NCBI GenBank assembly: GCA_018340375.1
Contig: JAFFJZ010000049.1
Span: forward strand, 1,488,001-1,552,000
Origin: Gonatopus flavifemur
Lineage: Eukaryota > Arthropoda > Insecta > Hymenoptera > Dryinidae
Direction: 5' to 3'
DNA: 64,000 nt
Both the position numbers and the translations under genes were made by a program. Shown here piece after piece: positions 34,013 to 46,106 of this stretch. Each line of letters starts with the position of its first letter. Positions within the stretch are counted from its first letter, which is position 1. The notes under the pieces were generated by a model, which saw only the letters and a list, made by a program, of their open reading frames with translations, searched no databases and was not told the origin of the DNA.

Positions 34013-35473
34013 AGGCGATTCCAAATAAAAAATTTCCTTGTCTGAACAAAATATTAGTTTCAGTCTAAAAATTTTGGTTATAACAAATAATATTCCAGTC
34101 CAGGCAACTGAAATTTCTCATTCCATGTCGATTTTAGTTACTGCAACTGAAACCGTGTGTTCTTTCAGGGCAATCCAGCAAATTTCGATGAAAGTCAACA
34201 AATTTCATAAAAATGTATTATGTCTTATAGACTATTATTGAATATCACCGAAATTTTGCTACATGGGCGTTGAATTTTTCTGATCACTAATGAAAAATCA
34301 AATAGGCAGAAATTGAGTAACGTTCGATGAAATTCTTCACTAAGGCTTCGATTTTTTTCCTTTGCCAATTCGGAATCGAAGTGTTGCGATTCGAAATCTT
34401 CGAATAATTCGCATACGAATTCTTCATATTCGTTAACGAATCGCACACCTCTAATTGAGTTATATGGGTTCGAACCGATTTATTCTGAAGAGGTGCTGTT
34501 GCCTTTGAGTTGGATAAATTTCCAAAAACTCATCCTTCTTCAATTAATCCGCACACGAATTCTTCAATGGTAATAGTGATACATACCATTTTTTTATACA
34601 AATCTATGTTTGCCAGTGCGTCTTCGAGTGTATTGAGATATTCTTCGTCCTCTATTGGAAATCTATAGTTCTTGGAAATATCATCTTCATCTTCATTTTC
34701 TGCACCACCATGCTAGGAATTCCCCACGCTATCACCCAAGTGGTCAATTTTGATCTCTATTCGGTTTAAAATTCGAAACACTTCTCGTTTAAAATGTTCA
34801 TCTGCAAAAATAAAAATCCACTCATGTTTGAGATGATCCTTTATAAACTGAGGGAAGAAAAAAGTAATGGCTACTGTAAATCACAATGATCCACTCGAAA
34901 AATAAAAAGGTATGCCATTGAGTATTGCATTTCGCATATACTCTTCACGGTCCTAGCACACTTGGAGAAAAAATTTCCAGGAACAATAAAATATTCAGTT
35001 GGATAGGCGCCATGAAATACTTGATTGATTTGAATAAATTCTTATTAGATCAATTAAATATCCGTTTTCATTGATAAAATATTGTATAGCATATTAAATA
35101 TTTGTTTGATTGTATATATCTTTAATTCAGTCAATGAAAGTTGATTTAAATCAATTAAGTATTTTATGGCGACTGTTCAACTAAATATTTCATTGTTTCC
35201 GGAAATTTTTTTTTCCAGTGCAGGAATGACAAACTTCATTTCCATGCTTATGACTGTCATCATAATGATCCCTACTTCCGCTGTATTTCGTCTGTTCTTG
35301 CATCTATTGCTGTTTTCCGCAATAACAAGTACTGTTTTCTTTTCTCAGTGCAGCTTATGACTATGAACATAGCTTTTTTTAAGAACGTCAGCCCATTTTG
35401 ATAAAGAACAGTACCGCGTTTTCTCTGAAGTGAATTGAGGAGAACATGGTGCTTGTTGGTCCAAATGAAGCGA
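34013..35473. other. Unannotated AT-rich stretch
   Basis: No gene supported. GAATTCTTCATATTCG-like and AATCGAAGTGTTGCGATTCG-like palindromic motifs occur near 34370-34440. Confidence 0.35.
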
Positions 35474-35801
35474 TCCCAGCCAGCAAAGCGCTCCTAAATT
35501 TGCGATTATGCTGCTAGCAGTGCCACAGAAGCAACGTAGTAGCTCTACCAGGATTTTGGCACTGCTCACTACCATATAGCATATATAAAATAGCATCTAT
35601 AACGTAGCACTGCCTTAGCACTACCAGTATTATCAGGAGATGTGCTACCAAGTAGTGCTACTAGTCAAATACTACCAACTTGCTCCCATTTGCACATGTG
35701 AATGAAGTATCGTATGTTCAAGAAGCTCTTCAATGTATAAGTGTATAAGTGTATGGTAGCATTGCTCCTAGAAGTGCTGCTTTTGATTTTGTTGGCTGGG
35801 A
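35474..35801. mobile_element. DNA element, CCCAG-CAGCA terminus family (copy 3)
   Basis: TCCCAGCCAGCAAAGCGCTCC-like left end (35474) and TTTTGTTGGCTGGGA right end (35801). The interior has many GTAGTGCTA/TAGCACTAC motifs in both orientations and a duplicated TAAGTGTA. Confidence 0.6.
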
Positions 35802-36672
35802 TTGTTTCGGCGATTTTTCGAATAGACAACATGAGGTTACGAATTGTTCTGAAAATTTTTTTGATATTCTGCTGAAAACTGCCCAAGTTCAAAAATGTCT
35901 GGGATTTGTGGAGAACTTCAAAAAGCTCTTGTTTATTAGAGACGTTACTTTGTCGGAAAGAATTCAAATTTTCTATAAAACATTGAAAATTCTCAAAACT
36001 TCATGATAAATATTGATTGGTTTAGAGAAGCCTTGAAAAACATTTCAACTAATTCATCTGAAATTTGTTTAAATTCTCAGATTTTCACTACAGAAAAAGA
36101 TTTATTACAAACTATGTCTCTAATTCATGGATTATAACGAAATGCTATTCATTAAAAGAATATACCATGAAGGCATTTTTAGGGCTTATATAGACTTGAA
36201 AAAGGTTGACGGCAATTCAATCCAATTATATATGAATTTGTGAAGTAGTTGAAAAACAGTTGAGAAGATTTTCCGAACGTTCAGAAAACAGCTCAGAGAT
36301 ACATTTTCCTGTAAGGATTACCTGAAACTTTTGAAGAATGAACGTCCAACGGTTTGGTACTGGATACTGGAATATAGTTTATTATCACATAATTTCAGTC
36401 GTAAAAATAATTGATCATAAAATCTACATTAAGGGTAACACCACTTTGGAATTTTGGAAAAAATGAAGAAAAATGTTCTTCTTTTGGCGTCAAGTATTCT
36501 TTGTGGACACGAAAATGATATACCGTAAATTACGAATCGATATTCAAAGTAAAAGCACAATTTTTCAAACATGCAAGTAGAGGCGCGGCACAAGCGCGTT
36601 GACGTTTTAACGTGGCGACTATTGACAACGAAATTTTCAATTCATTATCTGCCCAGATTCATCTATTACATC
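35802..36672. other. Unannotated stretch
   Basis: No gene supported. TTTTCCGAACGTTCAGAAAACA at 36270 is a small fragment of the ACGTTC-rich MITE sequence. Confidence 0.35.
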
Positions 36673-36816
36673 CTCAAGAGAACACGAAGGTCCAAGAAAC
36701 GTTCAATAGAAGTGCATTGAACGTCCGGACATTTGATGGTCCATTCAACGTTCCACGAACGTGAAAGTAAGTCCAATGAACCTAAATTTCACCTAAGAGA
36801 TTTGTGTTCTCTTGAG
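36673..36816. mobile_element. MITE, 144 bp, 13-bp perfect inverted termini
   Basis: CTCAAGAGAACAC at 36673-36685 and GTGTTCTCTTGAG at 36804-36816. The interior is rich in AACGTTC. The terminus (AAGAGAACAC, then GAAGG) resembles that of the 54336 fold-back (AAGAGAACATGAAGC), so the two are probably related. Confidence 0.7.
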
Positions 36817-38207
36817 CATTATGGGATTTTGGTGTGTCTCGCTTTTCAATGGATGGTTGTATAGGTCCGGCATCGCAGATTAGAGGTAATTTTTATTTGA
36901 ATCATTTTCAATCACGACCCAACTAACATTCAGGTATCTCAAACATATCTTTAAGAAGTCCCAGATAGAAAAATGACTCAATAATGCCATCATAATGGTG
37001 ACATGCATGTCAATAAATGTTCGCATCATGGTGCCAAGGTGTTACTGTATAAAACATTGTTATTGATGGCAAAACGAGGTGATGGTGCCAGTATGAAGAC
37101 ATAATGTTTACATTATATGCATTATCGCAAGCTGAGTAGGGTTCATGATAGTATGTTTACGGCACGTTATGTTACAAAATATTCAGCCCAAGTAGCACAA
37201 CAGGTTATGGATGCTAAGAAGGTTCTCGGAAGTTCCTAGCATGTTCTATGATCATCCTCAGAATTTTCGAATGAGACTGTTTCGGATCCCTGAAAAAATT
37301 CAATAGAAAACGATACAAAAATTTTTTATCGTTCTTAATGTGGTTTTTGGTTCGTAATGAATCAAGTTTTATCAAACTTTTCACATACATATTCTAATAG
37401 TTTTATTCGTAATATCCCGTGTAGAGGAATCTGATTCAAAACGATAGGAAAATTTCCTATCGTTCTTCGTATCTCAATATCCACATTATGCATGATAGAA
37501 AGGGGTTTCTGTAAGAATATCATACCGTATGATAGATTTTCATAAATTTAGCATAGAAAACAGTGAACAAATGTAGTATCGAATTTTCCAGATTAAACTT
37601 GATATTATTTAAAATTTGATTGATTTCGTATAGATTACGACTGACGTTCTATGATGTTACTACTGTAAAAAACGAATGGGGCGAAGTTGTCATTGAGGCA
37701 TTATGATATATACACGTTTTGGAAGAAAATATCATATAGTTTCATAGATATCTGTTCTCAAATTTACCATAGGAACCGATAGAAAATTCCAGTATGGCTG
37801 TTTTCAGATTGCATTTCATAGAATTTGGAATTCGGTAGGCTATTCATAAATTGCGGTTGAAGTTCTATTGTGTGACTACGATAAGAAACAAATGGTAAAA
37901 ATTTGTCAGTGAGATTATACAAAATCCGTTTTGTAATACCCAGATGATGATTGGTAGATATATGCTTCCGTAAAAATATCATATAATTCGATAAATGTTT
38001 GTTCATAAGTTTACTATAGGAAAGGGTAGATAGATGTACCATCGGATTTTCCAGGGTGAACTTGACTGACTTTGTGATTTGATGGATTTCTTATAAATTA
38101 TGACTGATGGTGACTATTCATTGAGATTGTATGATGTTCGTATCATACCCACATTGTGCTAGATAGATGAAGCCTTTTGTAAAAATATCATATAGGGTGA
38201 ACAAATA

Positions 38208-38311
38208 CCGTAACACCTCTCAATAAGAACGCTCTCTGTCTTCCTTCAATTCAAGACAAACACCGTTCGAATGAGAAAGAAGAGGAGCGTTCTTATTGAG
38301 AGGTTTTACTG
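38208..38311. mobile_element. pogo/Tigger-like MITE, 104 bp
   Basis: CCGTAACACCTCTCAATAAG at the left and the complement of GAGCGTTCTTATTGAGAGG at the right form about 27-bp inverted ends. TA lies immediately outside each end (38206-38207 and 38312-38313). The CAGTAAAACCTCT-type terminus is characteristic of the pogo group. Confidence 0.8.
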
Positions 38312-38598
38312 TATCTATCATATGATAGATGTTTGTTCATAAGTTCACTATAGGAAAAGATAGATAAATCCAGTATCGGCTTCTTCAGATTGAACGTGAT
38401 GAAATTTATAATTTGATAGATCTCTCATAGCCTACGCGATTGATGCGTTCTGTAGTATAACTACAATAAAACAAATGAACTAAAGAGGTTAATGAGATTG
38501 TACAAGATCTGTATCACAATACTCGCGTTATGCTTGATACACATACGCTTTCGGAAAAATATCATACGGTTTCATAGATATTTTTTCTCAAATTTACT

Positions 38599-38893
38599 TA
38601 GTGATGCCGCGAGAAACGAGAAATTCGAGACAAGACGAGAAAGCCACGGCAAGAAACGAGACGAGACGAGAAGGCCCTACCCGAGAAATTTACCAGACGA
38701 GACGAGAATGATTTGACGAGAAACGAAAATTCAGTTTGATGCAGTAAAAATGATATCGGCAAGAAAAAATGTCGAGATTCCGAGACGAGACAAGATTGGG
38801 AGTCAAAAATTCGAGACGAGACGAGACAACGTACCAAAAAATCAAGACGAGACGAGAAAAAGCCCATTATCGTCTCGTCTCGCGGCATCACTA
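38599..38893. mobile_element. hAT-like MITE, 295 bp, 8-bp target duplication
   Basis: TAGTGATGCCGCGAGA at 38599 is inverted to TCTCGCGGCATCACTA ending at 38893. The flanks AATTTACT (38591-38598) and AATTTGCT (38894-38901) differ at one base. The interior is a degenerate GAGACGAGAC repeat. It splits one unit of the surrounding repeat block. Confidence 0.85.
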
Positions 38894-39747
38894 AATTTGC
38901 TATAGCCAACGGTAGAAAATTCCAGTTCAACCGTTTTCAGATTAAATTATGTGCTATGCACCTGCATAGAATATCTTCACAAATTTATCCAAAATAGTCT
39001 CATTTGCACATTCTCTTTCCATCCATAGAATAACCATAGCATATTTGAGAAATTATTGTATTACTTGGGCAGTAAGATCGTACGAAATCCGTGTCGTTAT
39101 ATTCACATTATGCGTGATAGCTATACACTTTCGTTATAATATCATAAAATTCGATAGATTTTCATCCGTAAGTTTACTATACGAAAGGATAGACAAATTT
39201 ACCATCGGATTTTCCAGATTGAGCCTGATAGAATTTGAAATTCCGTGAGTTACCCATACACTACGATTGACATTCCATCGTTGATTGTTGATTGAAACCG
39301 TTGAGTCTTGGATTATACGACAGGAAATGATTGAAAGTGTATCGTTATAATGTAATTGAAAGTGAAAATTGGGAATTCTTATACGGTACGATAGCATTCC
39401 TATCTGATAGACAAATCCTTACGATTCATCCTATAAGACTCGATAGAATTTGATACAATTCCCATCGTTCTTTATAAGATTCTATCGTTTTTTTTTTACA
39501 AGGGATAAGTATATTCTATGCGTATCCTTAGAATGTCTTTAGAATTTATTTAAAACAGTCTCACCTGTACATTCTATGCATGATCACACAATGAGCGTAG
39601 AATTCTTGAAAAATTCTTGTGCTACTTGGGAGAGCATGCTTTTCTATCTGGGGTCGTTTGTAAGAAGTCTCAAAGAACTTTCCAAAAGATTTTGAAACGA
39701 ATCCTGGAAGACATCTTATGAAACACGTATAGAATTCGAAAAGAGTT

Positions 39748-39826
39748 CTTGAAGATTTCTCAAAGATGTTTTGAAGATTTCTCAAAGATGTTTTGAAGAT
39801 TTCTCAAAGATGTTTTGAAGAATTCA
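39748..39826 (+). repeat. 22-bp tandem repeat, about 3.5 units
   Basis: GATTTCTCAAAGATGTTTTGAA repeated without interruption; diverged relatives are scattered at 40890-40940 and 42600-42710. Confidence 0.9.
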
Positions 39827-40293
39827 TAAAAACATCTTGGAAGAAGTTTGAATTTGTTCATAAAAAAATCCTAACCTCTTTTCCTTCCTGCTCCCCCTTT
39901 CTATTTCCATTCTCGCGCCCCTTTGAATTTGTTTGGATCTCCATCTTTGACGTTGCGGAATTTGAGCCCAGTCATTCCACGACGTACCTACGCTTCAGTG
40001 ACCTAAGCTTTACGGACAGTTTGGTTCTGCTTAGAATTCTCAATCTGACGTAGTAAAATATAATGTCAATGGTGTACGTTTTCAGAGTAAGATAGTCTTT
40101 TGAAGAAACTGTTATCACGTAAGCAAATAACAGATGAGTTGACTGTAGGTGGAAATAACAAAGTTAAATAAATTTAGTGAAACATATTCAAACATGGTCA
40201 CATGGTTCAGTGATCGTTAGTGTCTCGTAAATACCATAAACTATTTTGAAATTATTTCTATTTTATCGTTATTGAAAACTAAATTATTAATAA

Positions 40294-40402
40294 CCCCAAC
40301 AGCACTCAGAGGTTTTTGAAACGTTCTAAGAACGTCCGAACGTGTTAAAAACATTTTCAGGCCATTTTAAAGACTCCCAAGGAACGTGGTGCTTGTCTGG
40401 GA
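40294..40402. mobile_element. MITE, CCCAG-CAGCA terminus family (copy 4)
   Basis: CCCCAACAGCACTC at the left and GGTGCTTGTCTGGGA at the right. The interior has AACGTTC and GAACGTCC motifs. Length matches the 9301 copy (109 and 110 bp). Confidence 0.6.
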
Positions 40403-40437
40403 AGTGTAAAAGAAAGTTTTATGAAGTCACTTGAATC

Positions 40438-40603
40438 CAGTGATACCAGAAACCAAATTTTGCCCCCTCCATCAAGCCCCATCTATATAGGAATTTCACG
40501 CCCACAATGGAGCCGCCGACAAAAGAAAATTGATTGTGTAGAGATAAAATGTCTTGATGGAGGGGGCAAAAGTTGGCGAAAATTGGAATTTCTGGCATCA
40601 TTG
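40438..40603. mobile_element. hAT-type MITE, 166 bp, perfect 8-bp target duplication
   Basis: CAGTGATACCAGAAA at the left and TTTCTGGCATCATTG at the right. The arms continue through GCCCCCTCCATCAAG and its complement. CTTGAATC at 40430-40437 and 40604-40611 is the duplicated target. Confidence 0.88.
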
Positions 40604-40611
40604 CTTGAATC

Positions 40612-41524
40612 TTGTACATAAAATTCACCGTAAGACGTTCTGTAATTTTTACTGTGACTCGAAGGTTAATTTTAGCACAGGCATTACAAGGTTACAAATT
40701 CGTACCTTTTACAGAATTTCGAATTCCTTGGTGTCTATACAAATTAGTCAAGCTTTTAATTTGTGAATAAATTCACCTCGTATGCAATTCGATTGTGATA
40801 ACAGGCACATTTGAAGTGTTATTCATATGATTATGTACTCATAACCTCAGAACTGCTGAAAATGTATCTTCTTGAACATACCTTATTCTTTCCTGAAGAT
40901 ATCTTTCAAATACTTCTAAAAAACGTCTTTGAGAAATCTTGCTTGGTTGTCTTGGAAATGTCTTGAATCAAGATGTGTTTTAGCACCCCTGGTGAAAAAA
41001 AAGCGTGCAATTAAGCGTGTCACGGGAGTGATGAAAAAGAGATTGAAAAGTTGATGAAAAGTGCATGAAAAGTTGAAAAACGCAAATTGGCGGTCTGAAG
41101 CGTGCACTTAGAAAGCTCCAAGAGCATGCATTGGTGTGTTTGGGAAAATGCACAATTATCGTCGCTTTTTCAAGCCAATTTGATACGATATATTTTCGAG
41201 ATTTAATCTTTTCCCAATTTTATTATTATATCAAAATTTATATGAATAATTCAATATATTGAATGAACAATAAATACAGTTTACCGCATATTTTTTGTGT
41301 ACAGTTACGTTCATTTGTTGACAACTACATTTTAAGCTGAGAATCATCGTAAGATATCTTATTTCATTCACTATATATTTCAGGCACCTCAATCAACAGC
41401 TAACCAACTGATACATTTCACAACTCACTTTACTTTATTGAGCGCTGTTAAGATGTCATACATGCAATGATGTCATGAATTTCTAAGTAAAAATATCCTA
41501 CTGAGTCTATCTTGCAAATGATTT
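40612..41524. other. Unannotated stretch
   Basis: No gene, RNA or repeat of note. Confidence 0.35.
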
Positions 41525-42399
41525 CCCGTATGGAAATGTTTCGCTGAAAAATTTCTGAAAATCTCTGTACAATCTCTGAAAAACTCTGATTTTCCTCTGC
41601 AAAAGTCTAAGAAAGTCTGATAAAGTCTGAAAAACTCTGAGATTTCGATGAAAAATCTAATACTTTTGGGCCATAATTCTCAGTTTTTCTGAGTTTGTCA
41701 GACTTTTTTCGGAGTTTATCAGATATTAATCATTAAAACTGTACACAAATGATTATTAATTCATTCCTGATAAAACTCTGAAAAAAGTATGATAAATATC
41801 CATGTTTTCTCCGAGACCTATAAAAAAATCATGAAATATGAGTGATTTTCAGAATTTTCTCGGATCTTTTTCCGAGCTTATCAGGGATTTTTTATTGAAA
41901 GTTCAGGTCGATGATTATGAAAATATTCCTGACAAAACTCTGAAAAAAATGTAATAAATTCCTGTTCTCCTGGACAGGTAAGTGAAAATGATCAATAGCG
42001 AGGGATGTTTAGAAGTTTGTCCGTAACTTACAGCCTGAGTTCAAACTAGCAGACGATTATTCTGACTTTATATCAAATTACGTCAAATGTCACTCATGTT
42101 TCATGGTTTTTTTAAAGCTCTCGGAGGAAACGCGGACATTCATCATACTTTTTTCAGAGTTTTGTCAGGAATAAATTCATAATTATTTGTCTACAGTTTT
42201 AATGCAAAATCTCTGATCAACTCCGAAAAAAGTCTGACAAACTCGGAAAAAACTCTGAGAACGATGTCCCAAAAATTCTTCATCGATATCTCAGAGAGTT
42301 TCTCAGACTTCATCATACTTTTTCAGAGAGAAATCAGAGTTTTTCAGAGATTTCACATAGATTTTCAGTAATTTTTCAGCGAAATATTCTCCATACGGG
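41525..42399. mobile_element. Large fold-back element, 875 bp, arms about 340 bp
   Basis: CCCGTATGGA at 41525 is inverted to TCCATACGGG ending at about 42399. The arms stay alignable for about 340 bp through CGCTGAAAAATT, AACTCTGAAAAAAGT and TTTGTCAGACTTTTTTCGGA. The sequence is built of TCTGAAAAA-type motifs, and diverged solo fragments lie at 13510-13760 and 45410-45560. No coding capacity. Confidence 0.85.
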
Positions 42400-42970
42400 T
42401 TTTCAGAAATATTACAAACACTTGCTCGAAGGTTTCTACAACGTTTATGAAGCGTGCAGCATGGAACGCGCGCATATGTTTTATGAACGCTCATTACACT
42501 TTTTCAGTGAGAAAAGTCAATTGGCGTTGACCACGCTATCCGCACGCTGATTTCATATTTGTGTTCTTCATTTTCCCGCTGAGAGAACGTTCTTTTTTCA
42601 CCAAGGACTCCTTCACAAGATGTCTTTCCAACACTCTTGAAAGATACCTTTCAGAACTCTTCAAGAATATTCTTGAAGATTTCTTAATTGAGTATTCTTT
42701 TAGATATCTTCAGAAGTGAAATGTGGGTTGGGCTCCTCAACTTGGGGAGTGACCGTTACGGAAACGTTAACAGCGTTCATCTCAACACTGTATTTTCAAA
42801 TCCGGTGGGAACTCTAACCCCGCCAATTCTCAATCAATCGCCTCGATTCTTTTTTCATTATATTGTTGATATGTTTATTCACTGAAATATGTATGGGTCT
42901 TCCGAATATTCACATTTGCGTTTTTTATTCAACATTCAGTATCCAGCAAACGATTTTTCGGTCAATATTA

Positions 42971-43195
42971 TAAACTGTCATAATGTTATCTGAAAGACAT
43001 CAGAATGATCTCTAATGCGTCGATTTCTGTCATCTTTCTGACGTCGTCTCAAGAGTTCTAAATGCTATATAAAAGTTATCCATAATATCTTTTAGATAGT
43101 ATTTGTGAACTCTTGAAAAAGACATCGAAATGTTAGCAGAAATCCACGCATTAAAGATCATTTCGACATCTTCCAGATAAAATTATGAAAGTTTC
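42971..43195. repeat. Inverted repeat, arms about 75 bp
   Basis: AAACTGTCATAATGTTATCT at the left pairs with AGATAAAATTATGAAAGTTT at the right. Inside, AATGCGTCGATTTCTG pairs with CAGAAATCCACGCATT. Confidence 0.7.
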
Positions 43196-44989
43196 AAATG
43201 AAAATCTCAGAATGTTCGTTGAGTAATGAAATTTAAGATAAAAAATCTATATTTTTTTAGAATAGATGTAATTTTGTGACAAATGCATATTTTTCAAAAC
43301 GGTTACGTATTTCACTATTTTTGGGCTACAGAAAGTAATTATTTTTGGTTTATTGTTCTGGGTTAATCCTGGATTCGGTTATCGCTTCTACTGCATCACC
43401 ATGAATTTTCGCAGCGCTCCGGTCAATCGCCTGTGAACACTGATGTCATATTTGACACGAAAACGATACAACACGACGCATCGGTACGTACGTGTCTTCC
43501 ACGTACGCCTTGTTGCGTCTGTATCAGTATCGGTTCCGTGTCAGATTTGGCATAAATGCCTATCAAGCTACCATTTTTGTGCGGAAAAATCAAACAAAAA
43601 TAATCTTGAAGAAGGTAATTTTTGAAGGTTTCAAAGTGATGTTACTCCTCAAACATGTTCCAACACATGTATGTATAAATTTACAAAAGCTAGATTTTCA
43701 ATTTTCCAAAAATTGATTGCGTACCTAATTTTTTTTTCCAAAGATTCATTGATGGTGTAGATATATGCTTTCTTCCTGTATTAGCAGACCGATTCTCAAT
43801 CCCTGCAAATTAGCCAATCCAATTTCAAAAACTTAAATCCATGCAATGCGAAACTGTGGACGAATAATTGAAAAAATGCGATACCTGCTTTACTTTGTGT
43901 TTCGATATGTTGGACGGTCGTATGGTGTATCGGTATGGTCAGTTGTGTGGTATTCTCTTGAATTTGTGAGGGTGAAGCATAGGTTTGTGAAGTTTCTAAA
44001 CATGTAAGAATTTTATTCTTGGAATATTTTGAGATGAAGTATCTCTTTATAGTTCAGAGCAAAATTTGAGGTAGTCAGAGAAGTCTTAACATGCCTTGCT
44101 GAAAGTTCTGCATGGAAAAGAATAGGTTTTTACTATTACGTTTTATGAGGTTTTTGAATCATACATTTCCGCCGATGTGTGGTAATCCAATGAAAGAAAC
44201 TCTACCCTTCATCATTGTATACGTATACTGTCTTTCGTAGGATTTTATTGTGAAATTTTTGTATAAAAGATACAAGCTAGTACAATTATATTCACCATAA
44301 TACTTGGGGTATTTTTTTTACAGATTTCATGATAACTCCCCCATCCCTGTACAATTCGTTGAATAGAGAAATTCGTGGACAAAATGAAAGTATCAGGAAG
44401 GAGCTTTCCTAGTAACACAGTGAAACGGAAATGGTTCATTAAAAATGATTGCCAAATGTAATGAGATTAACATTAAAATTGAAATCGTTACAAAATAATG
44501 GTATTGTCCTATTTGAAAGGGTTAATTACACTCAACTTTTTGTTATCAATCACTTTTCATGTATCTTATTCATGTGCAGCACTTTTTATGGATTCCAGTT
44601 TTAGGTTAGGTTATGTTAGTAAGCAATTCTCATTAGCTATGCCAGCGAAGAACCTTATAAAGGACTAGGTCACTATATAGTTTTGTCCGTTTCACTTGAA
44701 AGTATGAAAATTGATGGAAGATTTCTTCCTGTTTGTTTTACTTAGTTGGTTAAATGAAATAAGGAACAATGAATTTTCATCATTCAATTGCCATACAAAA
44801 TCGGAAATTTACGATTCGGGAATCCGATAGAAAACGATGAGAAAAGTCTATCGTTTTCGGTTATCAATGGGAAACTTTCAGCAGATCGTGATCATGAGTA
44901 ATTCGGAACTTTGAATTCTTTTTTATGATATATCGCTATCTACATATGATAATGCCAGGTCAATAATTAAAAATATTATAGAATCATAC
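43196..44989. other. Unannotated stretch downstream of the DUF4806-like exons
   Basis: Any C-terminal exons of the minus-strand gene at 44990-46106 would be expected here or further left. I could not identify them. A small palindrome around CCGATAGAAAACGAT at 44827 echoes the 37-39-kb repeat. Confidence 0.35.
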
Positions 44990-46106
44990 CATTTTCATGA
45001 TTATTATTTTCATAATTATGGAACTCGGGTACAGTAATATTCATAAACTGAGGAAAATCAAATTCTTCTTCTGACATCCTTTCGTTGGAATGGTTTGCTT
45101 GTTGATCATCATCTTTATTTTGAACACTTGTCAATGACTTTTGTGGCATTGACTTTGGCTTTGGATCACTGTTCTCATCAAAAAATTGTTTTTTAAAAAT
45201 TTTCCGTTTCTTCACCTCGTTCCCGTCAGATACAATGTCTGATGTGTCAACTGCTTTTGTTGCCAAAGTTCTCGCTTTACGGTAATCATCTGAAAACAAT
45301 TTTCGTATTAGACCGTGTAAAAATTATTCGTAACCCTGGGGGAAAAATTTATATGGAAATATCTGAAAAATTCTTGCTTATTGAATGCGTTTTTCTACTG
45401 GAAATTCCTCTAAATTTCTGTGAGTATCTCTGAAAAACTCTGAATTTTTATGAGAATCGCTGAGACTTTCTGAAAAACTATGAAAACCTCTGAAATTCTC
45501 TGAAAAGCTCTTGTAAAGGTTTCAGAGATTTTCAGTGAAATTTTTCCACCAGAGAAATTGTCCAACAAAAGGGAGTATACACTGAGACCCGGATTTTTTA
45601 GACTAAAAGAAATTTTTTTTGCTCCCATTCTGATAAATCTTGTTTTCGATGGGAAAAATAATTCTTCTCAATGGGAAAATTTTCCATGGAATTGAAATTA
45701 TATTCTTCGAATTTGAGAAGGAATATATTTTTGTTTCAATCTGAAAATCCCATATTTCAATTTGATGGAGACTTCTTCTATTGAACTGAATTTTCTCCCA
45801 TTGAAAAAAACATTTATTAGAATGAGGGCAGAGAAACTTTTCTTCTCTTTCAATAAAATGGGTTTTGAGTGTAGTCGAGTGAATACTGATTCATATATTC
45901 ATGAACTTACTAATGGATGGTCCTATTTGTCGACTTTTGCAAATGTTCCAAGAATCGTACTTCGGAGTTTCGCAAGTTTGCATTGCATTTTGCAAATTCT
46001 TCCCAAAATACGGAGGCCAATAACAGAACTCGTCACTGAGTTTCCATTTCTCCGGAACTGCCTCCACAGAATCATCATCCGTGAAATGTATTACTACCCA
46101 ACTCAT
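44990..46106 (-). CDS. Spliced gene, N-terminal part of a DUF4806-type protein (partial)
   Basis: Exon 1 (46106-45911) starts at an ATG followed by SWVVIHFTDDDSVEAVP, then CYWPPYFG and a Trp-containing segment. Exon 2 (45289-44990) starts DYRKARTLATKAVDTSD and has the basic run KKRKIFKK, followed by a low-complexity acidic stretch. The donor A|GTAAGTT at 45911/45910 and acceptor TTTTCAG|AT at 45290/45289 join in frame; another donor, ATG|GTATGA, lies at 44990/44989. The pattern of an FTD...VEAVP...CYWPP opening, then Y..AR..A..A.DTSD, is that of insect proteins whose C-terminus is DUF4806. Function is unknown. That C-terminal exon was not found. The tnp2-like transposase lies upstream on the same strand. 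The intron holds a MITE. Confidence 0.65.
45290..45910 (-). other. Intron of the DUF4806-like gene
   Basis: 621 bp with GT and AG ends. It contains TCTGAAAAACTCTGAA-type fragments related to the 41525 fold-back (45410-45560) and the MITE at 45580-45871. Confidence 0.6.
45580..45871. mobile_element. MITE, TA target, inside the intron
   Basis: CACTGAGACCCGGATTTT at the left and AAAATGGGTTTTGAGTG at the right are inverted, with TA on both sides (45578-45579 and 45872-45873). The interior carries ATGGGAAAA and its complement several times. Confidence 0.6.

Larger units (their letters stand above)
37187..39630. mobile_element. 2.4-kb inverted-repeat-bracketed block of 215-285-bp degenerate repeats
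   Basis: CCCAAGTAGCACAA at 37187-37200 and its exact complement TTGTGCTACTTGGG at 39617-39630 bracket the block. A further weak match (GAGACTGTTT near 37268, complement near 39550) supports longer decayed termini. Between them a degenerate unit recurs near 37530, 37745, 37995, 38330, 38575 and 39155. It is marked by GTTCATAAGTTTACTATAGG and ATCGGATTTTCCAG. Two other transposons are nested inside. No protein is encoded, so it is presumably non-autonomous. Confidence 0.55.

Noticed and set aside
44245..44439. C-terminal exon of the DUF4806-like gene
   Set aside because: The 64-residue frame shows none of the pattern expected for that domain and no good acceptor site.
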